A DNA stretch of 53,545 bases from JAJPHF01 sp035293805. GTDB taxonomy: Bacteria; Chloroflexota; UBA6077; JAJPHF01. The number at the start of each line of letters is the position of its first letter. The stretch's first letter is position 1. Below are positions 31,343-46,900 of this stretch, one piece after another. Location: assembly GCA_035293805.1 (NCBI GenBank), contig DATGMD010000056.1, positions 1-53,545 on the forward strand, given 5' to 3'. The position numbers and the translations under genes were made by a program. The notes under the pieces are model-generated. The model did no database searches and was not told the origin of the DNA. It was given only the letters and a program-made list of their open reading frames with translations.

Positions 31343-32139
31343 CTGCCCCTGCTGCCGAGCGCGCTCCCGCTGGCCGTCCCCCCGAGTATGCGCGACACCG
31401 CCGACAAGAGTGCTGGGCGCGCGGTCTGGACAAAGAAGTGCCCGCCTTCGAACAGCTTGAGGGTGAAGCTGCCTGTCGTGTGCTCGCGCCAGGCAGACAG
31501 TTCGTCGCGAGCGACCAAGCGATCCTCGGTACCCCCGAACGCGGCGATGGGGCAGGCAAGCATGACGTCTGGAGCATAGGCGAAGGTCTCCACCATCGCC
31601 ATGTCCGCACGAACGATTGGCAAGTAGATCTCCAGCAGCTCGGGCTCCCGCAAGATAGCGTCGGGCAAGCTGTTATAGCGATCTTGAAGCGCCATGATGA
31701 ATTGGTCATCTGGCAGTGCATGGATTGGCGCCTCGCGAGCGGCCAGGTGGGGGGCACGCCGGCCCGAGACGAACAGATAGGCGGGGGCTACGCGATAGCG
31801 CCGGCTGAGTTCGTGTGCGAGCACAAACGCGATCCACGCGCCCATACTATGCCCGAACAGCGCGAAGGGCCGATCCAGACATGGGCGAAGAGCCGCGGCA
31901 AGCGTCTCGGCGAGGGGGATCAGGCGGGTGGACAGCGGCTCACGCAGTCGATTCTCTCGGCCCGGCAACTGGATCGGGCACACCTCGACCTCCGGCGGGA
32001 GCGCGTCCGCCCAGCCGCGAAACAGGGATGCCCCGCCCCCCGCGTGTGGCAAGCAGAACAAGCGGAGGCGTGGCTCATCGCTGCTTCGTTGTCGCCCCAC
32101 GATCCAAGGGTTGTCGAAGATGCCATCGCGTGCATTCAT
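31339..32139 (-). CDS. Type II thioesterase of an NRPS/PKS cluster
   Basis: A 266-residue stand-alone editing thioesterase (GrsT/SrfAD type). It frees misprimed or stalled carrier domains by hydrolysing aberrant acyl groups. It begins like the family (RLRLFCLPHAGGGASLFRGW). The catalytic triad is Ser in LFGHSMGAWIAF, Asp in GGTEDRLV and His in FEGGHFFV. It lies on the same strand as the megasynthases but beyond the flippase gene, and marks the left edge of the biosynthetic cluster. The ATG is at 32139. A candidate promoter lies 72 bases upstream, so it is probably a separate transcript from the main operon. Confidence 0.92.
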   Translation of the reverse strand: MNARDGIFDNPWIVGRQRSSDEPRLRLFCLPHAGGGASLFRGWADALPPEVEVCPIQLPGRENRLREPLSTRLIPLAETLAAALRPCLDRPFALFGHSMGAWIAFVLAHELSRRYRVAPAYLFVSGRRAPHLAAREAPIHALPDDQFIMALQDRYNSLPDAILREPELLEIYLPIVRADMAMVETFAYAPDVMLACPIAAFGGTEDRLVARDELSAWREHTTGSFTLKLFEGGHFFVQTARPALLSAVSRILGGTASGSALGSRGS

Positions 32140-32489
32140 CGCAGCTGCCTAAACGTCCATCGTGTCATTACGCGACGGAGATGGCGACACCCTGAGGCCC
32201 GCCGGGGCATTGTATAGCACCAACGGTACCAGTTGTGCTTCGTGACGCCGCACTGCACCGCGCGGGCGTTGTCCAACGATGCGGGCTCGCGTGGGCTTCC
32301 CGCCTCCCGTCGGGGACAACCAGAACGCAACCGACACTCCACGCGCCCCCGGCTCCTGGGCCGTACAGTCAGAGGGTTCGACGCTCAGTGTGCGTCCTCA
32401 CCGCCAGCCGCGAGGGGCGAGAGCGTGCGTGAGCGCAGCAGCGGGCCGCCGCTGCGCGCCACCTGGGCGAACTCCTGGAGACCGACCGA
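32140..32489. other. Divergent intergenic region in the biosynthetic cluster
   Basis: 350 bases separate the thioesterase gene (minus) from the flippase gene (plus). It should carry both promoters. The part next to the thioesterase is AT-richer and holds a -10-like element. The flippase-side half is high-GC with open frames but no supportable gene. I see no clear operator repeat. Confidence 0.45.
32211..32219 (-). promoter_or_regulatory. Candidate extended -10 element of the type II thioesterase gene
   Basis: The minus strand reads TGCTATACA, with TG one base before a TATACA hexamer, overlapping TACAAT. It is 72 bases upstream of ATG 32139. There is no clear -35 box, as may be acceptable with an extended -10. 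Confidence 0.3.
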
Positions 32490-34139
32490 GTGACCTGGAA
32501 CGAGACGGACCTGCTGCCGGCGATACCGACGAGTACCCGCGACGAGCGGACACCTCCCCAGGAGTTTGAGGGCGCCACTGCTCCCAAGCAAGACGTGCCC
32601 GTAGCTGATCCTGACCCCACCGCGGCGGGCGGCAGTCGCTTGCCCGCCGGCACCGCCGTCGTCCACGGCGCGCTGCTGCTGCTCAGCACGCAGCCGATCA
32701 CCTGGCTGGTCAGCCTCGCGACCGTGATGCTGCTGCCGCACTATCTGAGCGCCGAGGACCTTGGCGAACTGTGGCTCGCGCTGGCGGTCGTCGGCATAGC
32801 CAGCACGGTGGCCACGTGGGGAGTACCGAGCTACCTCTCACGTGCCGTCGCGGCTGACCCAGAGCGCGCCGGGCCGCTGGGGAGTGCAGCGCTCGGCTTG
32901 CTCGTCGTCACCGGGCTCCTCGTCGGAGGCGTCCTGATGTGGCTACTACCGGCGCTCGGGGTCCTAGCCTCCCACCCCGACGTGCTCCGCCTGGCGCTCG
33001 TCGGCCTCGTGATCGGGGCGCCGCAGTCGGTCCTGCTCTCCGTTCTGAACGGACAGGAGCGCCACGCGCATTATGCCTGGCTCAGCGCCACGTCCCAGAT
33101 CGTCACCACGGCGGCTTGCCTCCCCGTGCTCGCGAAGGGCGGTAGCCTCGAGGAGTGCATGGTCGCCGGACTTGTCGTCACGGTCCTCATCGTCGTGGTC
33201 GGTTGGTACACCACGGGCTTTCGGCTACAGCCTTGCGCGATAAGCCCCCGGCTCTGGGGAGAGCTCCTGCGCGGCGGCTTCCCGTTCATGGGATGGAACC
33301 TGACGCTGATGGTACGTGGACAAGGCAGCGTGGTGATGACCGGGGTGCTCCTGAACGCAAGCGCCATCGGGTGGTGGGCGGCCGCTTCCCGCATCGCCGG
33401 CATCCCGATATTCGCGCCCACCGTCCTCATGAAGCCGCTACTGCCCGCCCTCACGCGTGTCCGAGCGGACCGGCTAGCATTTCAGGAGGTGCTGGGCCGC
33501 ACCCTCTGTCTGATGCTCCTGCTGATCGTGCCGGCAAACGGCATGATCATTGCCTTGGCGCCGGCGATTCCGGATCTGCTGGGCTGGGGGCCGGGATTCG
33601 CCAATGCCGTGCCCGTCATGGCGGTTCTCACCGTGGCCTGCGCCCTTGCAGCCGTGGATATGATCCTCGGGACCGCGCTCGTCGCGCTCTGTGACGAGCG
33701 CCGTTGGCTCGGCGTCGCTGTCCTGGCCGCCGTCGCGATCCCGGCTCTGAGCGCCGTGCTGATCCCGGTGTTCGAGGCCCGGTTCCACAATGGGGCCACT
33801 GGCGCGGCCGTCGCCGAAGTGATCACGGAGTCGATCATGCTGGGCGGAGCGTGCTTCCTGCTACCCGCCGGGGTGTTGTCGCGGGCGAGCCGCGTTCGGC
33901 TGCTCCGTATCCTGATCTGCGGCGTATGCCTCGTCACGGTGGCCGCCCTCAGCCGCGACGTTTCGCCGTGGCTGGCTATCGCCGCGGGGGGCGCGACGTT
34001 TGTCCTCGCGGCAGTGGTGCTGGGGATTCTCCGTTGGTCCGATCTCCGCACTGCCCGCGACACCGTTCGTCAGGTCCTGGCATCGCGTGCGAGTCCCCCC
34101 GTGCCGGCGCCCGCCGTCACTCCCAGCGCTGATACGTGA
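32490..34139 (+). CDS. MOP-superfamily flippase/exporter (polysaccharide transporter-like)
   Basis: A 549-residue membrane protein with a soluble, Pro/Thr/Asp-rich start of about 65 residues and then 12-14 hydrophobic helices. Phrases such as LATVMLLPHYLSAEDLGELW and WAAASRIAGIPIFAPTVLM resemble Wzx/MATE-type flippases, which move lipid-linked or amphipathic molecules across the inner membrane. The start is GTG 32490 with GGAG nine bases before. It runs opposite to the megasynthases and its 3' end overlaps the phosphopantetheinyl transferase gene by 23 bases, tail to tail. Inside the cluster it may export the product or an intermediate. A role in unrelated polysaccharide export is the alternative. 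Confidence 0.8.
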   Translation: MTWNETDLLPAIPTSTRDERTPPQEFEGATAPKQDVPVADPDPTAAGGSRLPAGTAVVHGALLLLSTQPITWLVSLATVMLLPHYLSAEDLGELWLALAVVGIASTVATWGVPSYLSRAVAADPERAGPLGSAALGLLVVTGLLVGGVLMWLLPALGVLASHPDVLRLALVGLVIGAPQSVLLSVLNGQERHAHYAWLSATSQIVTTAACLPVLAKGGSLEECMVAGLVVTVLIVVVGWYTTGFRLQPCAISPRLWGELLRGGFPFMGWNLTLMVRGQGSVVMTGVLLNASAIGWWAAASRIAGIPIFAPTVLMKPLLPALTRVRADRLAFQEVLGRTLCLMLLLIVPANGMIIALAPAIPDLLGWGPGFANAVPVMAVLTVACALAAVDMILGTALVALCDERRWLGVAVLAAVAIPALSAVLIPVFEARFHNGATGAAVAEVITESIMLGGACFLLPAGVLSRASRVRLLRILICGVCLVTVAALSRDVSPWLAIAAGGATFVLAAVVLGILRWSDLRTARDTVRQVLASRASPPVPAPAVTPSADT

Positions 34140-34850
34140 GCCGCTCCACCGGCCCTTCCACGGCAATGGCTGCGGCGTAGCCCGGCACCGCCGTCACGTC
34201 CCTGACCGTCCAGCGCACCAGGGCCGGGCGGGCGCAGGTGCCCCCGAGACTGACGCTCGTGCCGAAGTCACCTGGCGGGGAACTCACATCCAGCTCCTGC
34301 AGCGGCTGAGCCAGACCATCGCCGGTCGCCTTCACGATGGCCTCCTTCCGCGTCCACATCTTGAAGAACCAGTTCGCCTGCTGCTCCGGAGGCAAAGCGA
34401 GAAAGACCGTCAGCTCCCGTGGGGAGCAGACGAGTCGGGCAAGCTGGACCATGTCTTCGAGGTGGCGCACCAGCTCCACGTCGACGCCGATCGCCCGCCG
34501 GTACGTGAAGGCGTACAGGGCCACCCCATGGGAATGCGCGACGTTGAACTGGAGCGCGGCGTCCGCTCGCTCGCCACCGAGGGAGGGCTTGCCGCGTGGC
34601 CCGTAGGCGAGGACGATACGCGACGGGTCGGCGCCGAGGTAGCGGCCCAATAACAGGCGCAGGAAGGCGCGCGCCACGACGAAGTGTCGGCGGTCACGCT
34701 CGAAGACAAACCGGTCAGCGCGCGCCCGCTCGTCGTCTGAAAGGACGCCAAGCAGGTACGGCAGACGCCAGGGGGGCTGATCGAGCGCGGCCGCCCATAG
34801 CTGGACGTCCTGCGCTTCGAGGGAGAACGCGGCTGGCGTGGACACAGCCC

Positions 34851-34854
<4 letters not shown>
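34117..34854 (-). CDS. Sfp-type 4'-phosphopantetheinyl transferase
   Basis: A 245-residue enzyme that attaches phosphopantetheine from CoA to the serine of carrier domains, switching the megasynthases on. The family signature is present in two parts: GVDVELVRHL (metal site, G-x-D-x-E) and FFKMWTRKEAIVKATGDGL (W-x-x-K-E-A-x-x-K). The length fits Sfp/Gsp-type. ATG 34854 overlaps the TGA of the terminal NRPS (ATGA), so translation is coupled and the enzyme is evidently dedicated to this cluster. The longer open frame upstream only reads NRPS sequence out of phase. It converges with the flippase gene. Confidence 0.95.
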
Positions 34855-39250
<4,396 letters not shown>

Positions 39251-39254
<4 letters not shown>

Positions 39255-42200
39255 AGCTCGATCTCGTCTCGCTCGCCTTGGGCGAGGACCAGCTCCGCGG
39301 GTTTGCTCTCCGCGGCCCAGCGAATCGTCTCGATCCGCTCGGCCTGCTCCGCAACCGTCTGCGCCTCGAAGATGCTCCGGAGCGGGAGCTGCACGCCGAA
39401 CAGGCGCTGTAGCCGGGCGACGAGCTGGGTTGCCAGCAGCGAGTGGCCGCCCAGGTCGAAGAAGCTGTCGTGGATCCCGATCTCGGCAATCCCCAGGAGT
39501 TCCTGCCAGGCGCCGACGATCCGCTCCTGCCCCTCGTTGAGCGGCGCCACGTAGGCGCTCCCGAGCTGGGGCCGGGCGTGGAGGGTTTCCGTCGCGGCCT
39601 CAGCGGGCGGGGGCGCTACGGGCGCAGCGTCGAGACCGTCGGGCGGGGCGGCGCCACGTATCCTCTCCTGCCATCGCAATAGCGCTGGCAGATCCTGAGT
39701 GGAGACGACCACCTGAGGCAGCGGGCTCGCCAGCACGCGGCGGAAGGCCTCCTGGCCCTCGGACGCCAGCATGCCATGCCGGAGATTCTCCTCCTTCGCC
39801 TGTTGCAGCTGGGCAGCTACCGCCGTGTCTACGGCCATCCCGACGTCTTGCCAGACGCTCCAGTTGATGGCGATCGTCCTGGCGCCCACTTGATTCCGCG
39901 CGTGGGCCCAGGCGTCGAGAAACGCGTTGGCGGCGCAGTAGTCTACCTGCCCGGCGCCGCCAAGGATCGACGTGAAGGACGAGCAGAGCACCGCGAAATC
40001 GAGCGGTTCGCCGCCCAGGGCAGCTTGCAGCACCAGGGTCCCCAAGACCTTGGGAGCCATCACCCGCTCCGCCTGGGCGCGCGTCTTCAGCGGGATGATG
40101 CCGCCGCCGGCGACCCCGGCCGCGTGGATGACGCCGTCGATCTTGCCGAAGCGCGCTCGGGCCTGTTCGACGACGGCCCGCATCTCCGCCAGATTGGTCA
40201 CGTCCGCGCGACCGAGCAGCACCTCAGCACCGAGGGACTCCAGCGCCTGGAGCTTGCGGAGCCTGCGACCGCTCCCATTCGCTTCCCCGTGCTCTGCCAG
40301 CCAGGCCTCCCAGTCCGCTCGCTCCGGCAGCCCCGTCCGCCCTACCAGCACCAGTCGCGCCTGAACGGCCTGGGCCAGATACTCCGCCAGGGCCAGGCCG
40401 ATGCCGCCCAGACCGCCAGTGATCAGGTACACGCCCCGCCGGCGGAGGATCGGCGGCACGCCTGCCTCTGCCGCGAACCGCGTATGCTCGAAGGTGGGCA
40501 CCCAGCGATGATGACCGCGGTAGGCTACCTCCGTGTGTTCCGCTGCACCTTGCAGCTCGCTCCGCACCCGCGCTAGGAGCGACTCGTCAAGCTCGCCGGC
40601 TGGAAGCTGCACGTCGATGTAGCGGCACGTGAGCTGCGGATATTCTTGGGGGATCACGCGGCAGGGCCCAAGTACGGTGGCTTTGTGCGGAGCGAGCTTC
40701 TCGGCCCCCACGATCTCGAACAGGCCATTGCCGATGACGTCGATCTGCACCGGTGCAGCCAGGCCGGCCTCGCCCAGCGACTGCGCCAGGTAGAGCAAGC
40801 TGTAAAAGGCCAGGTCCTGGGAGGCTTCCAGCTTCTCCGTTGTCAGGTCATCCTGGTCGTCGGGACCCAGGTTCCACAGATGGACGATTCGGTGCGGCGC
40901 CCAACCCGCTCTATCCAATTCGCGGAATAGGGCGTCATAGCTCTGCCGGTCGGCTGGTGGCAACGCGTAGAGGGCGCTGCCCGGTTCGGCGAAGCGCTCG
41001 CCCGGCACGACCCGCACGACGCTATGCCCCCGCTCGGCGAGGAACTGTGCCAACCGTTCCCCGAAGCCACAGCGATCAGCAAACACGAGCCAGTTTTGCC
41101 GCTCCGGCTCTGCCGCGGCTCCAGTCCCCAGAGGCAGGTCCAGGCGGTGCCACGAAGGCTGGTAGAACCATGTGGCGAGGTCCGCCCGCTTCGCCAGCGA
41201 CCCGGGGCTCTCAACCGAAACCTTGCCGTTTAGACGAGCGGCAGGCTCGCGATCGGCCGGCGGCTGCGGCTCGACCCAATAGCGCTGCCCCTCAAAAGGA
41301 TAGGTCGGCAGCGGGACGCGTTGTCGAGACTCGCCCGCGTACAGGCCCGGCCAGTCGATCTCCGTCCCCGCGAGCCACAACCGACCGAGCGTCGTCATCA
41401 AGAACGTGTGGTCGGCGGTTGGCTCGTGTGGGTGGCGGAGCGAGGCGAGCACGAGGCCGCCATCCGGCCGCGCGGACTGCTGCTTGACGAGCGTGCTCAG
41501 AGTGTGCCCGGGGCCGACCTCCAGGAGGATCAGGCTCGGGTCCACGAGGAGCTGGGCGGCGGCCTCGGCAAATCGCACCGTCGAGCGCAAGTGGGCGGCC
41601 CAGTAGGCTGGATCGGTCGCCTGCTCGGGCGTGATCCAGGTGCCGGTCAGATTCGACAGGTACGGCAGCGACGGCGGCTGCAGACGGATCCGCGCCACCT
41701 GCTCGGCGAACGGCTCCAGGACGGGCTCCATCATCGGCGAGTGGAAAGCGTGCGAGGTGTGGAGCGGACGACAGGCGATTCCTCGGGCTTCCAAGCGCTG
41801 CTGTAGCGCCGCCACCTGTGGGCTCGGGCCAGAGACGACGCATAAGCGAGGAGCGTTCACCGCCGCCAGCGCCAGTTCAGGCCCAAGCTCTGGCTCGATG
41901 TCGGCTTCCGCGAGCGGCACCGTCAGCATGCTGCCGCTGGGCAGCTCCTGCATCAACCGGCCGCGGGCCGCGACGAGGGCCAGGGCGTCGTCGAGCGAAA
42001 AGACGCCGGCCAGGCAGGCCGCGACGTACTCTCCGATGCTATGGCCGAGCATCGCCTGGGGGCGGACGCCCCAGGCCATCCAGAGCTGCGCCAGGGCGTA
42101 TTCGACGACGAACAGCGCCGGCTGCGTCAGGGCGGTCTGCAGGAGCTGGCGCGCGGCAGCCTCTGCGGCGGCGGGTTCCGGGTACAGCACGGCGCGTAGG

Positions 42201-43942
42201 TCAAGCCCGAGGTGCGGCTTCAGCACCTCGGCGCAATGGTCCACCTCGGAGCGGAAGACCGGCTCGACCTCGTACAGCTCCCGCGCCATGTTGACGTATT
42301 GCGCACCCTGGCCGGAGAACAGGAAGGCGACCGCCCGGCTCTGGGAGCCGGGCGCCCCGTCCAGGACGCGGCGCGGCTCGCGGCTCGCCAGTATCGTCGC
42401 GGCCTGCTGGGCGTCGCCGCCGACCACCGCGATCCGACGCTCGCCGAGCGCCTTTCGTCCGTTTTGCAGCGTGTACGCCACGTCGCCGAGCTCGAGCGCC
42501 GGATGGGCGCGCAGGTGGTCCGCGAGCGCATCCGTCGCGTTCTCCAGCGCGCTGGCCGTCCGGGCCGACAGCACTAGCAGGTGGCAGGGCCGCCCGGAGC
42601 GGGCGATCGGTCGCGCCGGGGCTTCTTCCAGCACCACGTGAGCGTTGGTCCCGCCGATTCCGAACGAGCTTACGCCTGCGCGCCGCGGCGTGCCGTTCGC
42701 CGTCCAATCGCTGAGCGCGGTGTTGACATAGAATGGGGACGAGGCAAAGTCGATATTCGGGTTGGGCTCCTCGAAGTGCAGGCTGGGCGGGATGCGGCGC
42801 TGCTTCAGCGCAAGCACGGTCTTTAGCAGCCCCGCGATGCCCGCCGCGGCATCCAGGTGTCCCATATTGGTCTTCACCGAGCCGAGCGCGCAGTAGCCGC
42901 GCGCCTGCGTGCCAGCTCGGAAGGCCTGGGTCAGGGCAGCGACCTCGATCGGGTCGCCCAGCTCGGTGCCCGTGCCGTGCGCCTCCACGTAGGTGATCGT
43001 CTCGGGCCCGATGCCGGCCATGGCCTGGGCCATGGCGATGGCCTCGGCCTGGCCGTCGATGCTGGGGGCCGTGAAGCCGACCTTCTGGGCACCGTCGTTG
43101 TTGACTGCCGCGCCCAGGATAACGGCGTGTATCGTATCACCGTCCGCCAGCGCCTCCGACAGGCGCTTGAGCACGACGAGGCCGACGCCTTCGCCACCCA
43201 TAATGCCCTGCGCCCTGGCGTCGAAGGCGCGACAGTGCCCATCCGGCGACATGATCATCCCGGGCTGGTACAAATGCCCGGCCTTGCGAGGCGAGCCCAC
43301 CGACACCCCGCCGGCGAGCGCCATATCGCACTGGTAGCTCAGCAGGCTCTGACACGCCATTTGCACCGCTACCAGCGAGGTCGAGCAGGCGGTCTGGACA
43401 TTCACCGCTGGCCCGCGGAGATTGAGCTTGTACGCCACCCGAGTGGCGATGAAGTCTTTGTCGTTCGCGAGCATCAATTGGTAAGCCCCGGCGGCGTTTG
43501 CCACCTCGGGGTTTGGGACCAGATTGTTGAACAGGTACATGTTCAGGCTCAGGCCAGCATACACGCCGATCGCGCCGGGGTAGCGGTCCGGATCGTAGCC
43601 GGCATGCTCCAGCGCCTCCCAGGCACACTCCAGGAAGATGCGCTGTTGCGGGTCCATGATCTCGGCCTCACGCGGGTTGATCCCGAAGAACGCCGCATCG
43701 AATAGCTCGGCGTTCTCCAGGACGGCACGCGCCCTGACGAAGTTTGGATCTTGCACCAGCTCCGGGGGAAGCCCCGCGGAGAGCAGCTCCTCCTCGCTGA
43801 AAAAGGTCACCAGCTCCTCGCCGGCCGCGAGTCGCTCCCAGAATTCGCTGAGATTCCTGGCGCGCGGGAACCGCCCCGCCATGCCGACGATGGCTACCGC
43901 CTCGGAGGGCCCTACCGCGGTCAGATCGCTCATGGCTGCCAT
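39251..43942 (-). CDS. Type I PKS module, KS-AT(malonyl)-KR-carrier
   Basis: A 1563-residue single PKS module. Ketosynthase with active Cys in TACSTSLVAV (near 184), His in EAHGTGT and VKTNMGH. Its opening EIMDPQQRIFLECAWEALEH is the type found downstream of NRPS modules. Acyltransferase with GHSIGEYVAA (Ser near 635) and HAFHS (near 733), the malonyl-CoA motif. Ketoreductase with YLITGGLGGIG (near 1177) and VDYCAANAFLD. The usual LDD loop reads AGG, so a B-type KR is not supported. No DH or ER is present. The carrier (LGGHSLLATQL, near 1497) is of the peptidyl type, and the C-terminus is GERDEIEL. The start overlaps the upstream NRPS stop as TAATG; an in-frame ATG nine bases later is possible. 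It should extend the Gly thioester by a reduced C2 unit. Confidence 0.95.
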
Positions 43943-46900
43943 TATCCTTCCTCAACCAGCAATCGGCGGTGATTCCACGCTGCCCGCAGCCGCTTACCAC
44001 GGTCCTGCGCCTCGCCCAGGCCAGCGGCCCGCTGCTGCGGTCGCTGGATATAGTCGGCCAGGGCCCGAACCGTGGGGTATTGGAACATTTGCGCGATCGT
44101 CAGGTCTGTCGTAAACGCGCGACAGAGCTGGCTGTGCACTTGCAGGATGAGCAGCGAGTGCCCTCCCAGGTCGAAGAAGTTGTCGTCGAGGCCAACGGTC
44201 TCGACGCAGAGCACCGCCTGCCAGATGGCCGCGATCTGGCGCTCGACCTCACTGCGCGGCGCCACGAACGGGGTGGCGCGCTCCCCCCGCGTCGCCTCGG
44301 GCGCCGGCAGCGCCTGGCGGTCCACCTTGCCGTTGGGGGTCAAGGGCAAGGCCGCCAGCGGGACGAGGACCGCCGGCACCATATAGCTGGGTAGCTTCTC
44401 CTTGAGATGCTCTCGTAGCTCCGCCGTTGGGAGCACGTCCTCCCGCGCCGGGGTCACATACGCCACCAAGCGCTTGTCTCCGGGCGAGTCCTCCCGCGCG
44501 ACCACGACGGCCTGGCGCACGGCGGGGTGCTGCTCGAGCACGCTCTCGATCTCGCCCAGCTCGATGCGGAAGCCGCGGATCTTCACCTGGTGGTCGACCC
44601 GCTGCAGGTACTCCAAGGTCCCGTCTGCCCGATAACGCACGAGGTCGCCGGTCCGGTAAAGCCGAGCGGACTGGCCGCCGCCTGCCGCGGTCCCCGCCGG
44701 AGCGGCGAACGGGTTGGGGATGAATTTCTGCGCGGTCAGCTCCGGCTGGTTCAGATAGCCCCGGGCCAGGCCGTCGCCGCCGATGTACAGCTCTCCCGGC
44801 ACCCCGATCGGCACTGGCTGGAGCCGCGCGTCCAGCACGTAGGTCTGGGTATTGGCGATCGGGCGCCCGATCGCGATCGGGCCGTCGGCCGCGGTGATCC
44901 TGGCGATCGTCGACCAGATCGTGGTCTCGGTCGGCCCGTACATATTCCACAGCGAGCCGCAGCGGGCCAGGAGCTGGGCCGCTAGCTCGCTGGGCAGCGT
45001 TTCGCCGCCACAGAGGACACGGAACGTCGGGGCGCCTTCCCAGCCGGCCGCGAGCAGCAGGCGCCAGGTCGCCGGCGTGGCCTGCATAATGGTCGCGCCG
45101 GAGGTCTCCAGAACCGCCCGCAACGCGACGCCATCGACGGCCACCGCGCTGCTGACCAGGACCACCCGCGCGCCGGTGATCAGCGGCAAGAACAGCTCCA
45201 GCCCGGCGATGTCGAACGACAAGGTCGTCACGGCGACCAAAACGTCGGCGGACGCGAGCCCCGGCGTCTCGCGCATCGAGCACAGGAAGTTGGTCAGCGC
45301 GCCGTGTGGGATTTGGACGCCCTTGGGGCGCCCGGTCGATCCCGACGTGTAGAGGACGTACGCCAGGCGATCGGGGACGCCAGTCCCCCGCAGGTTCTCA
45401 GCCCGATGCTCGGCGATCCGCGGCCACTCGGCGTCGAGGCAGACCACGGTCGCTTCGCGCGGCCGGAGCGTACCGTCGAGCTTGGCCTGCGTGAGCAGCA
45501 CGCTCGCCCGCGAGTCTTCCAGCATGTAGGCCAGCCGGTCGGGAGGGAAGAGCGGGTCGAGCGGCAGATAGGCGCCGCCGGCCTTCAGGATGCCGAGCAG
45601 GGCGACGACCATGTCGAGCGACCGCTCCAGGTACACGCCGACGATCGTCTCGGGACCGACCCCCAGGCTCTGTAGATGGCGAGCGAGCTGGTTGGCGCGG
45701 TGATTCAGCGCGCGGTAGGTGATCTGCTGCCCCGCGAACTCCACCGCCACGGCATCGGGCACCCGCGCGGCCTGCGCCTCGAACAGCTGTTGCACGCCGG
45801 CCGCGCGTGGGTAAGGCGCTTGTGTCTGGTTCCAGTCCACGAGCACCTGCTGCCGCTCGGCTGCTGTCAATAGCGGCAGCTCGGAGATGCGCGCGTCCGG
45901 CGTGGCCACGATCGCGGCCAGCAGCGTGGCGTAGTGGTCTGCCAGGCGACGAATCGTGGTCTCGGCGAACAGATCGGTATTGTACTCGACGGCGATACAC
46001 ATCCCTTCGGGCCGCTCATACAGCTCGAAGGACAGGTCGAAGCGCGAGGTGGTGCATTCGAAGATGATCGGCTGCACAGTGAGATCGGCGAGCTGCACGT
46101 CCTCCAGGTCCATGTTCTGCAGGCTGAACAGGACCTGGAATAGTGGCGGGCGGCTCGGGTCCCGGTCCGGCTGGAGCGTCTCCACCAACTTCTCGAAAGG
46201 GACGTCCTGGTTGGCGTAGGCCTCGAGCGTGACGGCTCGGACCCGGGCGAGTAGCTCGCGGAAGGTGGGCTCACCCGACAGGTCAGTGCGCAGCACGAGG
46301 TTGTTGATGAAAAAGCCCACCAGCGGCTCGGTGTCCACGTGGCCGCGCCCGGCGACCGGCGCCCCGACCAGCAGATCCTCCTGGCGCGTCCAACGGTACA
46401 ACAACGTCTTGAACGCGGCGAGCAGCGTCATGTAGAGGGTCGCGCCCGCGCTGCGGCTGAGCGCCTTCGCCGCGTCCAGCAACTCCGTGTCGATCAGGAA
46501 AAAGTGGCGTGCGCCGCGTCCCGAGCGGGTAACCGGACGCGGGAAGTCGGTCGGGAGGTCTAGCGTGGGCAGGGGCCCGCTCAGCTTCTGTTTCCAGTAG
46601 GCGAGCTGGACCTGTAGGCGTTCGCCCTGGAGCCACGCTCGCTGCCAGACCGTGAAGTCGGCGTACTGGATGGGTAGCTCGGGCAGCGGCGAGGGCCGGT
46701 CGTGGAGATAGGCATCGTAGATGGTGGCCAGCTCCCGCCCGAGGATGCCGAGCGACCAGCCATCGGCCGCGATGTGGTGGACCGTTGTCGCCAGGACGTG
46801 CTCCGCCTCGTCCTGACGGAACAGGACGGCTCGCATCATGGGCGCGCGCCGCAGATCAAAGGGATAGCACGCTTCCTCCAGCACCAGCTGCCGCAGATGC

